Below, in pieces: positions 24,263 to 32,924 of a stretch of DNA of 34,025 nucleotides. The DNA is from Sphingomonas bacterium (GTDB taxonomy: Bacteria; Pseudomonadota; Alphaproteobacteria; Sphingomonadales; Sphingomonadaceae), in the NCBI RefSeq assembly GCF_028292965.1, contig NZ_JAQGLG010000265.1:1-34025 (forward strand). Direction: 5' to 3'. The position numbers and the translations under genes were made by a program. A model generated the notes under the pieces. The model was not told where the DNA came from. It did not search any database and saw nothing but the letters and a program-made list of their open reading frames with translations. How positions within the stretch are numbered: position 1 is the first letter of the stretch; every line of letters starts with the position of its first letter.

Positions 24263-24898
24263 TGGATCGCGACGCCCTTGCCGGGGCGGTGCCCGATCCT
24301 GATGCCGATATCACCGGCGGCGACGATGCCGCCGCCGACGATCGCCGCCGTGCCAATCGTCACGTCTCCGTGCTCGTGCTGGCCAAGGTGGTCAGCGGGG
24401 GCGTGGCGCAGATGTGCAAGGTGCGCGACATCTCCAGCACCGGCATGCGCATCGAGACGCGCGAAGCGCTCGTCCCCGGCCAGGCGCTGAGCGTCGAGTT
24501 CCGCTCCGGCCGGCGCGTCGAGGGCGTGATACGCTGGGTGCGCGAACCGCATGCCGGCATCGAGTTCGACGCGGAACTGGCGGTCGAGATATTGCTCGGC
24601 CATGCCGACCGCACCACGATTGCCCCCGCGCACGCGCCTGCCCCGCTTCGAGCGCACCGCCGAAGCCGTGGTGAAGCGCGACACGCTCCAGAAACCCGCC
24701 CGCCTGCTCAACATCTCCATGACCGGCGCCTGCCTCGGCGACGCCAGCGCGTTCCGCGTGCACGACCCGGTGGTGGTCACGATCGAAGGCCTGGCACCGC
24801 GCAGCGGCGAGGTGATGTGGGTCGAGGAGGATCGCATCGGCGTGCGTTTCCTCCAGGCGATCGATCTCGCCGCATTCAACGCCTGGCTCGTGGCGTAA
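24259..24898 (+). pseudogene. tandem PilZ domain protein, frameshifted at a C5 run
   Basis: PilZ domains bind the second messenger c-di-GMP. The first domain shows the arginine motif in DDRRRANRH and DISSTG at the D/NxSxxG site. A second PilZ domain follows in another frame: LLNISMTGACL carries its NxSxxG, and the protein ends AFNAWLVA at the stop 24896-24898. The break is at CCCCC (24623-24627). With four Cs the frames join as IAPRTRLPRFERTAEA, giving a 212-residue tandem PilZ protein. As given, translation would run on to 24978 into the repeat and lose the second domain. A homopolymer error in the sequence is quite possible. The second domain has no clear RxxxR, so it may not bind c-di-GMP itself. 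Confidence 0.85.
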
Positions 24899-24909
24899 CC
24901 CCCCTCCTC

Positions 24910-24987
24910 CCGTTCGCTTCGAGCGAAGTCGAGAAGCCCAGGCCACGCACCCGAAACCCGTTTCTCGACTTCGCTTGAAACGAACGG
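24910..24987. repeat. inverted repeat with TTCGAGCGAAGTCGAGAA core
   Basis: The left arm 24910-24935 and right arm 24962-24987 (TTCTCGACTTCGCTTGAAAC and on) are reverse complements with a few mismatches, around a 26-base loop. It resembles the intergenic palindromes common in sphingomonads and follows the PilZ gene directly. Confidence 0.85.
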
Positions 24988-25107
24988 AAGGGGGCGGAGA
25001 CATGAACCACACCGGCCCCCATTAGAATCCTTGACCGGCACCCCGGACCCGATCATGCCGGTGATCCGTTGGGTCACCCGGCGCGATAAAGCAGCCTCGG
25101 GGAAAGC

Positions 25108-25404
25108 ATGATGACCAAATCGGCCTTTGGCGACTGGTTCGACGCCGGAATGGATGCCTGGTCGCTCAGCAGCGAAGCCTCGACGGTGATGGCGCTGCGC
25201 ACCGCGCGCATCGCGATGGGCGGATCGGGCGCGATGGCCGAAACGCAACTGATGTTCGCCGAGAAGATGCAGGCCAGTTTCGAACTGCAGGTCGCGGCGA
25301 TGTCGGGTCAGCTCGGCTCCGCCCCGGTCGGCGCGACGCGCAAGGCGATCGGCTTTTATCGTCGCAAGGTGCGGGCGAACCGGCGGCGGCTGAGCGGGAG
25401 CTGA
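25108..25404 (+). CDS. small helical hypothetical protein (98 residues)
   Basis: The product starts MMTKSAFGDWFDAGMDAWSL and is rich in Ala, Met and Gln, mostly helical by appearance, with a basic C-terminus (RRKVRANRRRLSGS). It has no signal or membrane helix. The repeating small-residue and Met pattern (AEKMQASFELQVAAMSGQL) is reminiscent of phasin-like or antenna-like helical proteins, but I cannot assign a family. The stop lies 10 bases from the stop of the convergent gene. Function unknown. Confidence 0.6.
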   Translation: MMTKSAFGDWFDAGMDAWSLSSEASTVMALRTARIAMGGSGAMAETQLMFAEKMQASFELQVAAMSGQLGSAPVGATRKAIGFYRRKVRANRRRLSGS

Positions 25405-25414
25405 AAAGGCCGCA

Positions 25415-25729
25415 TCACAACACCAGCCTGATATGACGGCGCTGGTCGGCGGCGCTGCTGCCGCGCCAGCCGAGCAGGCGGGCCATACCGAGCGCCTGTT
25501 CCCTGAGCGAGCCCGCGCCATGCGCGACGGTCATCGCCTTCCAGGGCGGAAGACAGTGCTGCCCTTGCGCGCGCCACGCGACGCGGAAACCGTGCGGCAC
25601 CGGCCGCCAGGCCGCGCCGCGCTGACGGATAAGGTCGATGCCGCAATGCCGGCAGGTGCTGAAATAAAGCCCCTCGTTCAGGGTGCTGGTCCCGGCCGGG
25701 TGCCGCAGGGCAAGGCAGCGCAGCTTCAT
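25415..25729 (-). CDS. small hypothetical protein with CxxC pair
   Basis: The 104-residue product has a CRHCG knuckle near residue 27 preceded by C5 (MKLRCLALRH), which could bind a metal, and a block of aromatic and basic residues (AWRPVPHGFRVAW). The C-terminal half is basic. GGGGAG just upstream on the minus strand fits the second of two adjacent ATGs (25729) better than the first (25732). I recognise the arrangement from sphingomonad hypothetical proteins but not a function. It is convergent with the helical protein gene. Confidence 0.6.
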   Translation of the reverse strand: MKLRCLALRHPAGTSTLNEGLYFSTCRHCGIDLIRQRGAAWRPVPHGFRVAWRAQGQHCLPPWKAMTVAHGAGSLREQALGMARLLGWRGSSAADQRRHIRLVL

Positions 25730-25822
25730 CATCTTCTCCCCGCATCTCGCTCATGGCGAAACGATCGGCGGCCATTTTGACGGCGTGGCGCCGGTCGCGA
25801 TGATAATATGCAGAAGGATTGT

Positions 25823-26890
25823 TTAACGAATGGTGCCCGTGGCGGTCAGCGACGGTGCAGGGCTTTGCTGTTTCCCCGTGAACAGCCGCTTGGGCAGCAC
25901 GACATGCACCCCCTTGTTGCGGTCGACCAGTTCGGTCACCTCGACATCGCCGGCGACGCTGACCAGCATATAGGCGTCGTCGCGCGACATGCCCTTCGCC
26001 GTCACCAGAAAGTCGATCATGTTGCGCAGCGCCTTGCGGGTGGCATTGCTGAGATCGTCGTCGAAACCCATGGCGATATACGCGTCGGGCGTCTCGGCGC
26101 GCGGATAGGGGCTCTTCTCTCCCTTATGCAGGATGAACTGGAAGGTGCCGGTGAGCGACGTCTCCAGCGCGGTGATGTCGACCTCGCCATTGCCCTGCGC
26201 GGCATGGCCGTCGCCGGCCTCGAACAGCGCGCCGGGCGCATGGACCGGCAGGAACAATATGGTGCCGGCAACCAGCGCCTTGTCGTCCATATTGCCGCCA
26301 TTGATCGTCGGCGGTGCGCTGTCGTAACGGCCGAACGCCGGCGGCGGCGCGACACCCATGCTGCCGAAGAACGGGCGCAGCGGCACATCGATGCCCGGCG
26401 CGAACCGGCCGAGCATCTTCGCCCGGTCGAGCGGCACGATCTTCATCCGCGCATAGGGGAAATCGTCGGTCAGAAAGCCGGCGCCATAGCGGAAGGCGTT
26501 ATAGGCGTAGGGGATATCGATATCGATCTTGAGGATGCGCACCTCCAGCGTGTCGCCGGGTTCCGCCCCCTCGATCGCCACCGGCCCGGTCAGGATATGC
26601 CCGCCCGGCCCGCGCGCAGAGGCCGGCACGCCATCGAACACCGCGCGCAATTCGGCCTGGATGTCGCCGGGCGCGACCCCGGCCTTGGCAAGACCGTTCG
26701 GGCTGTTGGTCAGCAGCGTGTGCATCACGACGATGTCGCCCGACCGGACGACCAGCACCGGCTTGTCGCTGGCGTCATAATGCCCCCAGGCGACGGTCTG
26801 CGGCGCGGCGGGGAGATCCCAGGTCTTCGCGCCGGCGGACGCCGAGGCGGCGAGCGCGGCGACGAGGCAAGCAAGCGGCAGGATGCGCAT
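25823..26890 (-). CDS. exported acetamidase/formamidase family protein
   Basis: The 355-residue product has a signal peptide (MRILPLACLVAALAASASAG) and then the FmdA/AmdA fold: GGHILTGPVAIEGAEPGD, GNMDDKALVAGTILFLPVH and the metal-site-like GDGHAAQGNGEVD are typical. Family members hydrolyse small amides such as formamide or acetamide to ammonia and the acid; exported ones have less certain substrates. The frame is open upstream to 26968, but the signal fixes the start at 26890. The TPR protein gene lies 84 bases upstream on the same strand and may share a transcript. Confidence 0.85.
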   Translation of the reverse strand: MRILPLACLVAALAASASAGAKTWDLPAAPQTVAWGHYDASDKPVLVVRSGDIVVMHTLLTNSPNGLAKAGVAPGDIQAELRAVFDGVPASARGPGGHILTGPVAIEGAEPGDTLEVRILKIDIDIPYAYNAFRYGAGFLTDDFPYARMKIVPLDRAKMLGRFAPGIDVPLRPFFGSMGVAPPPAFGRYDSAPPTINGGNMDDKALVAGTILFLPVHAPGALFEAGDGHAAQGNGEVDITALETSLTGTFQFILHKGEKSPYPRAETPDAYIAMGFDDDLSNATRKALRNMIDFLVTAKGMSRDDAYMLVSVAGDVEVTELVDRNKGVHVVLPKRLFTGKQQSPAPSLTATGTIR

Positions 26891-26974
26891 GATGAACCGT
26901 CTCCCCGGGGCGGGACGGCCCCCGCCATATGGTGTCGCCGGTGTCGGTTGTTTTCGCGACAAGGGCAAGGTTGG

Positions 26975-28111
26975 CTAGTTTCGCACCGGTCCCGCCGCCT
27001 TGGCCGCATCGCTCAACCGTTGCACCTCGGCGACGTCCGCACGCGCTTTTTCCGCGTCGCCGAGCCGCCGATACGCCGCGGCGCGCAGGCTGAGCGACCA
27101 TCTGTCGTCGGGGCTGATCGCCACTGCACTGTCGAGGCGATCGATCGCCCTGCTCATGTCGCCGGCGTTCATGGCGAGCAGGGCCTCGCCGTGCAGCACG
27201 ACCAGGTTCGACGGGTCGATCGCCCGGACTGCCGCGAAGTCCTGTTCCGCCCGCGACCGGTCGAGCGCCCAGGCATAGGCGATCCCCCGGTTGGCGAGCG
27301 GCATGGGATCAGCGGGCTTCAAGAGATGCGCCTGTGTGAAGTCGACCACCGCCTGGTCGGCCTTGCGCGTATCGAGGAAGATCAGCCCGCGCCCGAGATA
27401 GGCACCGACATTCTTCGAGTCGTCGCGCAGTGCCGCGCCATAGTCGGCAAGGGCGGCCGGTGTGTCGCCGAGCCGATAATTGGCGGCGGCGCGTGCGACC
27501 AGCAGGCTGGCCCGATCGGCCCCCGCCGTTTTGCGATCGTCGATCAGTCGATTGCAGGAGGCGAGCGATTCTTGCGCCGAATGAACTCGTTTTCCGTCGT
27601 AGCAGCGATCCTCGAGGGCCTGTCTCGGCCCCTGCTCGATCATCACGACGCCGGCCCATATGAGCATGGCGCCGAGCAAGCCGTTCCAAATCATGGATGC
27701 CCAGAAACGCTTCGGCTGCGTCGCGCGCTGATAATCGTTGCTGAATCCGCGGGTGAGCGGCTCGATCTTTCCGGTCATCAGCCCTTTCGGGACCGTGGAC
27801 AGCGCCCATGCGCCGAACGCGACTGCAAGGATCGGCCAGAAGGACGGCGACCTGGCGAACGCGGCGGCGGTCGGGGTAAAGATGAATCCGGCCAGCGCCG
27901 CCAGCCCGATGAGGATCGTCAGGCTGAGCGCAAACCGACGCGGCGTATGATCGCCGAAATCATCGTCCGGATGCGGGACGTGGCGTCCGGACGGATATTG
28001 CGCGCGATAACTCAGCACTTGTCGCGCGGGTGCATAGGCGGCGACCGCGATCACGAGCAGCAGCCAAACGCGTACGGGGACATGATCGAGCACGCCGGGA
28101 AGCTGGCGCAT
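26975..28111 (-). CDS. membrane protein with tetratricopeptide (TPR) repeats
   Basis: The 378-residue product has about four transmembrane helices in its first 190 residues (VWLLLVIAVAAYAPA, LTILIGLAALAGFIF, PILAVAFGAWALSTV and MIWNGLLGAMLIWAGVVMI), followed by a TPR array: helix pairs such as GAYLGRGLIFLDTRKADQAV, NRGIAYAWALDRSRAEQDF and SLRAAAYRRLGDAEKARAD recur every 34 residues or so. TPRs bind protein partners; the partner here is unknown. The frame is open further upstream but starts with basic nonsense; the ATG at 28111 is immediately before the first helix. Confidence 0.8.
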   Translation of the reverse strand: MRQLPGVLDHVPVRVWLLLVIAVAAYAPARQVLSYRAQYPSGRHVPHPDDDFGDHTPRRFALSLTILIGLAALAGFIFTPTAAAFARSPSFWPILAVAFGAWALSTVPKGLMTGKIEPLTRGFSNDYQRATQPKRFWASMIWNGLLGAMLIWAGVVMIEQGPRQALEDRCYDGKRVHSAQESLASCNRLIDDRKTAGADRASLLVARAAANYRLGDTPAALADYGAALRDDSKNVGAYLGRGLIFLDTRKADQAVVDFTQAHLLKPADPMPLANRGIAYAWALDRSRAEQDFAAVRAIDPSNLVVLHGEALLAMNAGDMSRAIDRLDSAVAISPDDRWSLSLRAAAYRRLGDAEKARADVAEVQRLSDAAKAAGPVRN

Positions 28112-28284
28112 TCGCCGACGATAGGCAATTGCCGCCGCGCAAGGGCGCGGCTTTTCCGCGCATCGCCTCGCGACGCGCGTTCGGCGGCAAATTTCCGCAC
28201 TCCGACCGGCATGCGGTCGCATCCGACGCGCCAACGCGAGAGACGATCGGCAACGAAAGACCGGACCGCGAAAGGAACCGCCTC

Positions 28285-28776
28285 ATGGCCACCGCACCAG
28301 TGCAGCACACACCCTGCTTCGGCCTCGTATGGCCGACAATCATTCTCGCAGCGCTGATCGCCGCGGCGATAGACGCGCTGTGGTTCTCGACCACGGCCTG
28401 GCTGCAGGGATCGAGCGGTTATGTCGTGATGCAGTTGACCGGCGGGTTCTGGATGAGCCACGGCGCGATCCATGCCGGCGCCGCCGGCTTCCTGCTCGGC
28501 TGCGCGACGCATTTCTCGGTCGCGACGATGATGGCGACCGGCTTCGCGCTGCTCCGCCCACGCCTCGCCATCCTGCGCCGGCCGCCGCTGGTCAGCGGCA
28601 CGCTGTACGGCCTGTTCCTCTATGTCGTGATGAACCTCGTCGTGCTGCCGCTGCGCTGGCCCCGCAATTTCCCGCGCTTCGAGGGCTGGCAGTCGGTCGG
28701 CGACCTGCTGGTCCATGTCGCGTTCGGCATTATCTTCGCTACGTTGATCGGTCGGAGGGCGTCCGCATCGGCATAA
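28285..28776 (+). CDS. four-helix membrane protein, hypothetical
   Basis: The 163-residue product has about four membrane segments (WPTIILAALIAAAIDALWF, GAAGFLLGCATHFSVATMM, GTLYGLFLYVVMNLVVLPL and LLVHVAFGIIFATLIG). Glycines and histidines in the helices (SHGAIHAG, CATHFS) are notable. I cannot place it confidently in a family; YagU-like proteins have a similar outline. AAAGGAA at 28271-28277 is a good ribosome binding site for the ATG at 28285. It stands alone between a divergent TPR gene and the HD-GYP gene. Confidence 0.75.
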   Translation: MATAPVQHTPCFGLVWPTIILAALIAAAIDALWFSTTAWLQGSSGYVVMQLTGGFWMSHGAIHAGAAGFLLGCATHFSVATMMATGFALLRPRLAILRRPPLVSGTLYGLFLYVVMNLVVLPLRWPRNFPRFEGWQSVGDLLVHVAFGIIFATLIGRRASASA

Positions 28777-28848
28777 CCACCCCATTTTGAGTAATAAACA
28801 GCTGTAAAAGCACGACTCCTTAACCTCCTCCGGGTCAGACACACTGTC

Positions 28849-29967
28849 ATGGGGGTGCATGACGACATAATGCGGCATCGCGCGCCGACGCCGGCCGACG
28901 CGCTCCAGACCGACGATTGGCGCGGGCCGGACGCCGTGCCGACCGCGGTGCCACGACGGCCGGTCGCGCGCGCCGCGACGACGATCACCGACCGCCTCCA
29001 CCTCAATGCGCGCAAGGCCGGTGCCGCGCGCGAGCGCGATCGGGCGCGCGAGATCGTCGCGGTCGGCAAGGAAGCGGTGACCGGCGCGTTCGCCGCGATC
29101 CGCGACGGCCTGCCGATCCCGATCCGCGCACTGGCACCGGTGGTCGAGGCGATCGCCGCCTCGGTGGCGCGCGATGCCGCCGCGATGCACGGCGTGACGC
29201 GGCTCAAGCAGCGCCATGAATATACCTATCTCCACTCGGTGTCGGTGTGCGGGCTGATGATCGGGCTGGCGCATGTGCTGGAGATGGACCCCGCGCTGAT
29301 CCCGGAGATCGGGCTGGCCGGCCTGCTCCACGATATCGGCAAGGCGCGCGTGCCCAACCTGCTGCTCGACAAACCCGGCCCGCTCACAGACGCGGAATTC
29401 GCCCTGGTCCGCACGCACAGCGAACGCGGGCACGAGCTGCTGCTGCGCGCCGGGGTGGACTCGCCGATCGCGCTCGATGTGTGCCTGCACCATCATGAAC
29501 GGCCCGACGGGCGCGGTTATCCCGAGCGATTGTTCGAGGATCAGGTCAGCCGTTATGCCCGGATGGGCGCGATCTGCGACGTGTACGACGCGGTCACCTC
29601 GGCGCGCGCCTATAAGGATAGCTGGACGCCGGGCGAGGCGCTGGAATGGATGGCGGAGACCGAGGGCCAGTTCGACCGCAAGATATTGAGCCTGTTCAGC
29701 GCGATGATCGGGCCCCTGTCGGTCGGCACCGTGGTGCGGCTGGCAAGCGACCGCCTGGCGCTGGTGGTCGAGGACGGCGAAGCGGAGCGCCCGCCGATCG
29801 TGGTCGCGTTCCACTGTGCGCTGACCGACCGGCCGCTGCCGCTGCGCATCGTCGAGGGCCGCCACGACGCGATCACCGGCGTGGAGCGCGCCGCGCGCTG
29901 GCGTTTCGAGGACTGGCGCATGACAAAGCGCGCCGCCTTCGCCTTTCACGCCGCCGCGCGCGGTTAG
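28849..29967 (+). CDS. HD-GYP domain phosphodiesterase (c-di-GMP turnover)
   Basis: HD-GYP proteins hydrolyse c-di-GMP to GMP or pGpG. In this 372-residue protein the domain spans residues about 120-290: H129 in YTYLHSV, H161-D162 in LLHDIGKA, H190, then HHERPDGRGYP at 215-225, so all main metal and signature residues are present. The region before it (residues 60-120) resembles the linker of DUF3391-HD-GYP proteins, but the DUF3391 domain itself is missing, replaced by an Ala/Pro/Arg-rich stretch. A C-terminal extension of about 80 residues is beta-rich and unassigned. No signal or membrane helix, so it is cytoplasmic. It is the natural counterpart of the PilZ receptor gene at 24259. Confidence 0.9.
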   Translation: MGVHDDIMRHRAPTPADALQTDDWRGPDAVPTAVPRRPVARAATTITDRLHLNARKAGAARERDRAREIVAVGKEAVTGAFAAIRDGLPIPIRALAPVVEAIAASVARDAAAMHGVTRLKQRHEYTYLHSVSVCGLMIGLAHVLEMDPALIPEIGLAGLLHDIGKARVPNLLLDKPGPLTDAEFALVRTHSERGHELLLRAGVDSPIALDVCLHHHERPDGRGYPERLFEDQVSRYARMGAICDVYDAVTSARAYKDSWTPGEALEWMAETEGQFDRKILSLFSAMIGPLSVGTVVRLASDRLALVVEDGEAERPPIVVAFHCALTDRPLPLRIVEGRHDAITGVERAARWRFEDWRMTKRAAFAFHAAARG

Positions 29968-30054
29968 CGGGTTCGGTACGCAACGAACTATCTGGCGGGA
30001 CGCGCCATAGCCGCATACAACACCCCCATCGAACGTCTTTCGCAGGGGCACAAT

Positions 30055-31872
30055 ATGGATCGTCGCCAGTTTCTCGCCACCGGCAGCGCCGCCGCGCTGA
30101 CCAGCGCCATGGTGCCGATCGAGGCCTGGGCGCAAGGCGGCGGCGGCGATGCCGCGCTCAACGCCGATTTCGCGCATATCTTCGAGGCGCAAGTCGCGCG
30201 GTCGCCGGAGCTGGCCTCGTCGCTGGGGCTCGACAAGGGGCCGCTCGCCGCGCTGAAGGGCAAGCTGTCGCCGCGTACGCGCGAGAAGCGCGCCGCCGAT
30301 GTCGCCGCGACCAAAGATGCGTTGGCCGCCCTTGCCAAACATGACGGCACCGCGCTGTCGCCAGCGGCAAAGCTCAATCTCGAGGTGGTGCGTTATTCGC
30401 TCGGTACGCAGATCGCCTCGGCCGACAGGTTCGGCATCGACAGCGCGATCCGGCCCTATGCCATCTTCCAGCAGGGCGGCGCCTATTTCTCGGTGCCCGA
30501 TTTCCTCAACACCGCGCACACGATCAACGTCGCCAGCGACGGCGAGGCCTATCTTTCGCGGCTCCACCAGTTCGCCACCGTGCTCGACCAGGAGACCGCG
30601 ATCCAGCGTGCCGATGCCGCGCGCGGCCTGCTCGCGCCGGGCTGGTCGATCGACCTGACATTGGGCCAGATGCGCAAGCTGCGCGGCCAGCCGGCGGCGA
30701 CGTCGAGCATCGTCCAGTCGCTGGTCACCCGCGCTGCCGCCAAAGGGCTGGCGGGCGACTGGCAGGGGCAGGCGACGAAGATCGTCGCAGGCGAAATCTA
30801 TCCCGCGCTCGACCGGCAGATCGCGCTGATGGAGAAGCTGAAACCCTCGACCCGCCCCGGCGACGGCATCTGGCGCGTGAAGGATGGCGACGCGATCTAC
30901 GCCATGGCGCTGGCCCAGGCGACCACCACGACCATGTCGCCCGACGAGGTGCACCGCATCGGCCTGGCGCAGGTCGCCGAGATCAGCGCGCAGATCGACA
31001 CGATCCTGACCTCGCAGGGCTATAGCGGCGGCACGGTCGGCGAGCGGCTGGCGAAGCTCAATGTCGCGCCGGATCAGGTCTATCCCAACACCGCCGCCGG
31101 GCGGGCCGAACTGATCGCCGGGCTGAATAGCGGCATCAAGGCGATGTACGAGAAGCTGCCTTTGGCCTTCGCGACCGTGCCGACCCAGCCGCTCGAGATC
31201 CGTGCGGTGCCCGTCGAGATTCAGGACGGCGCGTCGAACGGCTATTACAACCGCGCCTCGCTCGACGGGTCGCGGCCGGCGATCTACTTCATCAATTTGA
31301 AGGACGTCGGCGACTGGCCGAAATACAGCCTGCCCTCGCTGACCTATCATGAGGGCGTGCCGGGGCATCATCTGCAGATCAGCCTGGCGCAGGAATCGAA
31401 GGATATCCCGACGCTGCGCAAGGTCGGTTTCTTCTCGGCCTATTCGGAAGGCTGGGCGCTCTATGCCGAGCAGCTCGGCGACGAGCTCCATGCCTATGCC
31501 AGCCCGCTGGAGCGCGCCGGTTACCTGCAGAGCTTCCTGTTCCGCGCAACGCGGCTGGTGGTCGACACCGGCATTCATGCCAAGCAATGGAGCCGGGAGA
31601 AAGCGACCGATTACATGGTCGCCACGACCGGCTTCGCGCGCCCCCGCACCCAGCGCGAGGTCGAGCGTTATTGCACCCAGGCGGGCCAGGCGTGCAGCTA
31701 CAAGATCGGCCATATGGCGTGGACGCGGGCACGGGCGAAGGCGCAGGCGGCGCTGGGCGAGCGGTTCGACCTCAAGGCGTTCCACGAGATATTGAAGGAA
31801 GGCGCGATGCCGCTGACCATCCTGGAGCGCCGCATCGACGAACGTATCGCGGCGCTGCGCGGGGCGGCATAA
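30055..31872 (+). CDS. Tat-exported DUF885 protein, probable metallopeptidase
   Basis: The 605-residue product starts with a Tat signal (MDRRQFLATGSAAALTSAM...AWA). It belongs to the DUF885 group, thought to be zinc peptidases: YHEGVPGHHLQ at about residues 431-441 contains an HE plus two later histidines, and SEGWALYAEQLG carries the downstream glutamate, as in other family members. The C-terminal part (YCTQAGQACSYKIG) is also typical. The substrate is not known. The gene begins 87 bases after the HD-GYP gene with no close link. Confidence 0.9.
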   Translation: MDRRQFLATGSAAALTSAMVPIEAWAQGGGGDAALNADFAHIFEAQVARSPELASSLGLDKGPLAALKGKLSPRTREKRAADVAATKDALAALAKHDGTALSPAAKLNLEVVRYSLGTQIASADRFGIDSAIRPYAIFQQGGAYFSVPDFLNTAHTINVASDGEAYLSRLHQFATVLDQETAIQRADAARGLLAPGWSIDLTLGQMRKLRGQPAATSSIVQSLVTRAAAKGLAGDWQGQATKIVAGEIYPALDRQIALMEKLKPSTRPGDGIWRVKDGDAIYAMALAQATTTTMSPDEVHRIGLAQVAEISAQIDTILTSQGYSGGTVGERLAKLNVAPDQVYPNTAAGRAELIAGLNSGIKAMYEKLPLAFATVPTQPLEIRAVPVEIQDGASNGYYNRASLDGSRPAIYFINLKDVGDWPKYSLPSLTYHEGVPGHHLQISLAQESKDIPTLRKVGFFSAYSEGWALYAEQLGDELHAYASPLERAGYLQSFLFRATRLVVDTGIHAKQWSREKATDYMVATTGFARPRTQREVERYCTQAGQACSYKIGHMAWTRARAKAQAALGERFDLKAFHEILKEGAMPLTILERRIDERIAALRGAA

Positions 31873-31961
31873 TCGGAAGGCCGGCGCATCGACATTTCCG
31901 TGCGCGCGGTGCATTCTGACGGGCGTCGGGCATGATGACCCCGCCCGACCAGGAGGGACCG

Positions 31962-32627
31962 ATGGCCAAGTCGCCGAGCACGACCACCGCAAAACCCGCC
32001 AAACCGGCAGCACCCAAGACCACCAGGACAACCACGCCGAAGGCTGCCGAGCCGACCGCACCAAAGGCCGCCAAGCCGGCTGCGCCGAAGAGCGGCGCCG
32101 TGACGCTGAAACCGGCCAAGGTGGCGGCGGCCGCAGCCTCATCGGCGAAGACGCCGGCCCCGGCAGCGCCGACGCAGGCGAAGCCGGCCAAGCCGCGCGC
32201 CGCCAAATCCGCCGCCGCCGCGCCGAAGGCGGCCAAAGCAGCGGCGAGCATAGCCGAACCCGTCAAAAAGGCAGCGACCGTTGCCGTCGAGCCCGCGGCA
32301 CGCGTGCCCGTCAGGCGCCGGGCCAAGCCCATCACGACGACAAGGGCGAAGCCGCCCGCGCCCAAGCCGGCGAAGACGGCCCCCGTCGTCGCCGCACCGC
32401 CGGCCCCGCCCGCCGCCGAGCTGGCCAAGCCCGTCAAGCCCGCCAAGCTGAAGGGCAAGGCGCGCAAGTCGATGTTCAAGGAAACGTCGGAGCGTATTTC
32501 CAAGCTTGCTTCCGACATTCTCGCCGACCGCATCATCCCGACCATCGACCAGATCAAGGCGATTGCCGCCTCGGCGCTGGGGCAGGACGAGACCAAGGGC
32601 AAGAAGGGCAAGCGCAAGAAGAAATAG
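31962..32627 (+). CDS. Lys/Ala/Pro-rich histone-H1-like protein
   Basis: The 221-residue product is a low-complexity chain of Ala, Lys, Pro and Thr for its first 165 residues, rich in AKPAKPAAPK-like units, followed by a short predicted helical segment (FKETSERISKLASDILADRI and IIPTIDQIKAIAASALGQ) and a basic end, KGKKGKRKKK. Such tails resemble eukaryotic histone H1 and the bacterial AlgP/Hc1 type proteins that bind DNA. AGGAGGGA at 31951-31958 is an ideal ribosome binding site for the ATG at 31962; an earlier in-frame ATG at 31932 is not needed. DNA or nucleoid binding is inference from composition. Confidence 0.75.
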   Translation: MAKSPSTTTAKPAKPAAPKTTRTTTPKAAEPTAPKAAKPAAPKSGAVTLKPAKVAAAAASSAKTPAPAAPTQAKPAKPRAAKSAAAAPKAAKAAASIAEPVKKAATVAVEPAARVPVRRRAKPITTTRAKPPAPKPAKTAPVVAAPPAPPAAELAKPVKPAKLKGKARKSMFKETSERISKLASDILADRIIPTIDQIKAIAASALGQDETKGKKGKRKKK

Positions 32628-32632
32628 CGCGC

Positions 32633-32648
32633 CGCGCCGAGCGGCGCG
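32633..32648 (+). terminator. hairpin after the histone-like gene
   Basis: CGCGCC and GGCGCG form a stem around GAGC, 5 bases after the stop codon. No T run follows, so termination would be weak or Rho-aided. The stretch 32649-32924 that follows shows no gene I can support. Confidence 0.4.
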
Positions 32649-32924
32649 ACAGTATCGCGCAAGTCGCGCGCGCGGCGCGGGGCAAGTGCCCGGGGTATTT
32701 TGCGAGCCGATGGGGTGGCGTTTCCCGTTGCCCGGGCCAGCGTCCAGGGCAGGTTGCGGCAAGTGTAGCTCGGCAAATCCATCATCGCGCCATTGCGCTG
32801 TTCGGATGCGGCCGGACCGCGCGGCGGCACGAGATGTGGCCCGCCAAGTAATAATTTTGCGAATAGTTCGGCGTGATCTTTGCGATGACTGCCGCGCGCC
32901 ACGCCATGGGCCGCCGCCGATCCA

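Noticed and set aside
25808..28357. An 849-codon open frame on the plus strand
   Set aside because: It is antisense to the acetamidase and TPR genes and shows only Arg/Gly/Ala-rich noise.
28051..32142. A 1363-codon open frame on the minus strand, the longest in the window
   Set aside because: It lies opposite the HD-GYP and DUF885 genes, which have clear motifs, and its translation is rich in Arg, His, Gly and Ala with no recognisable domain. Long antisense frames are expected in GC-rich coding DNA.
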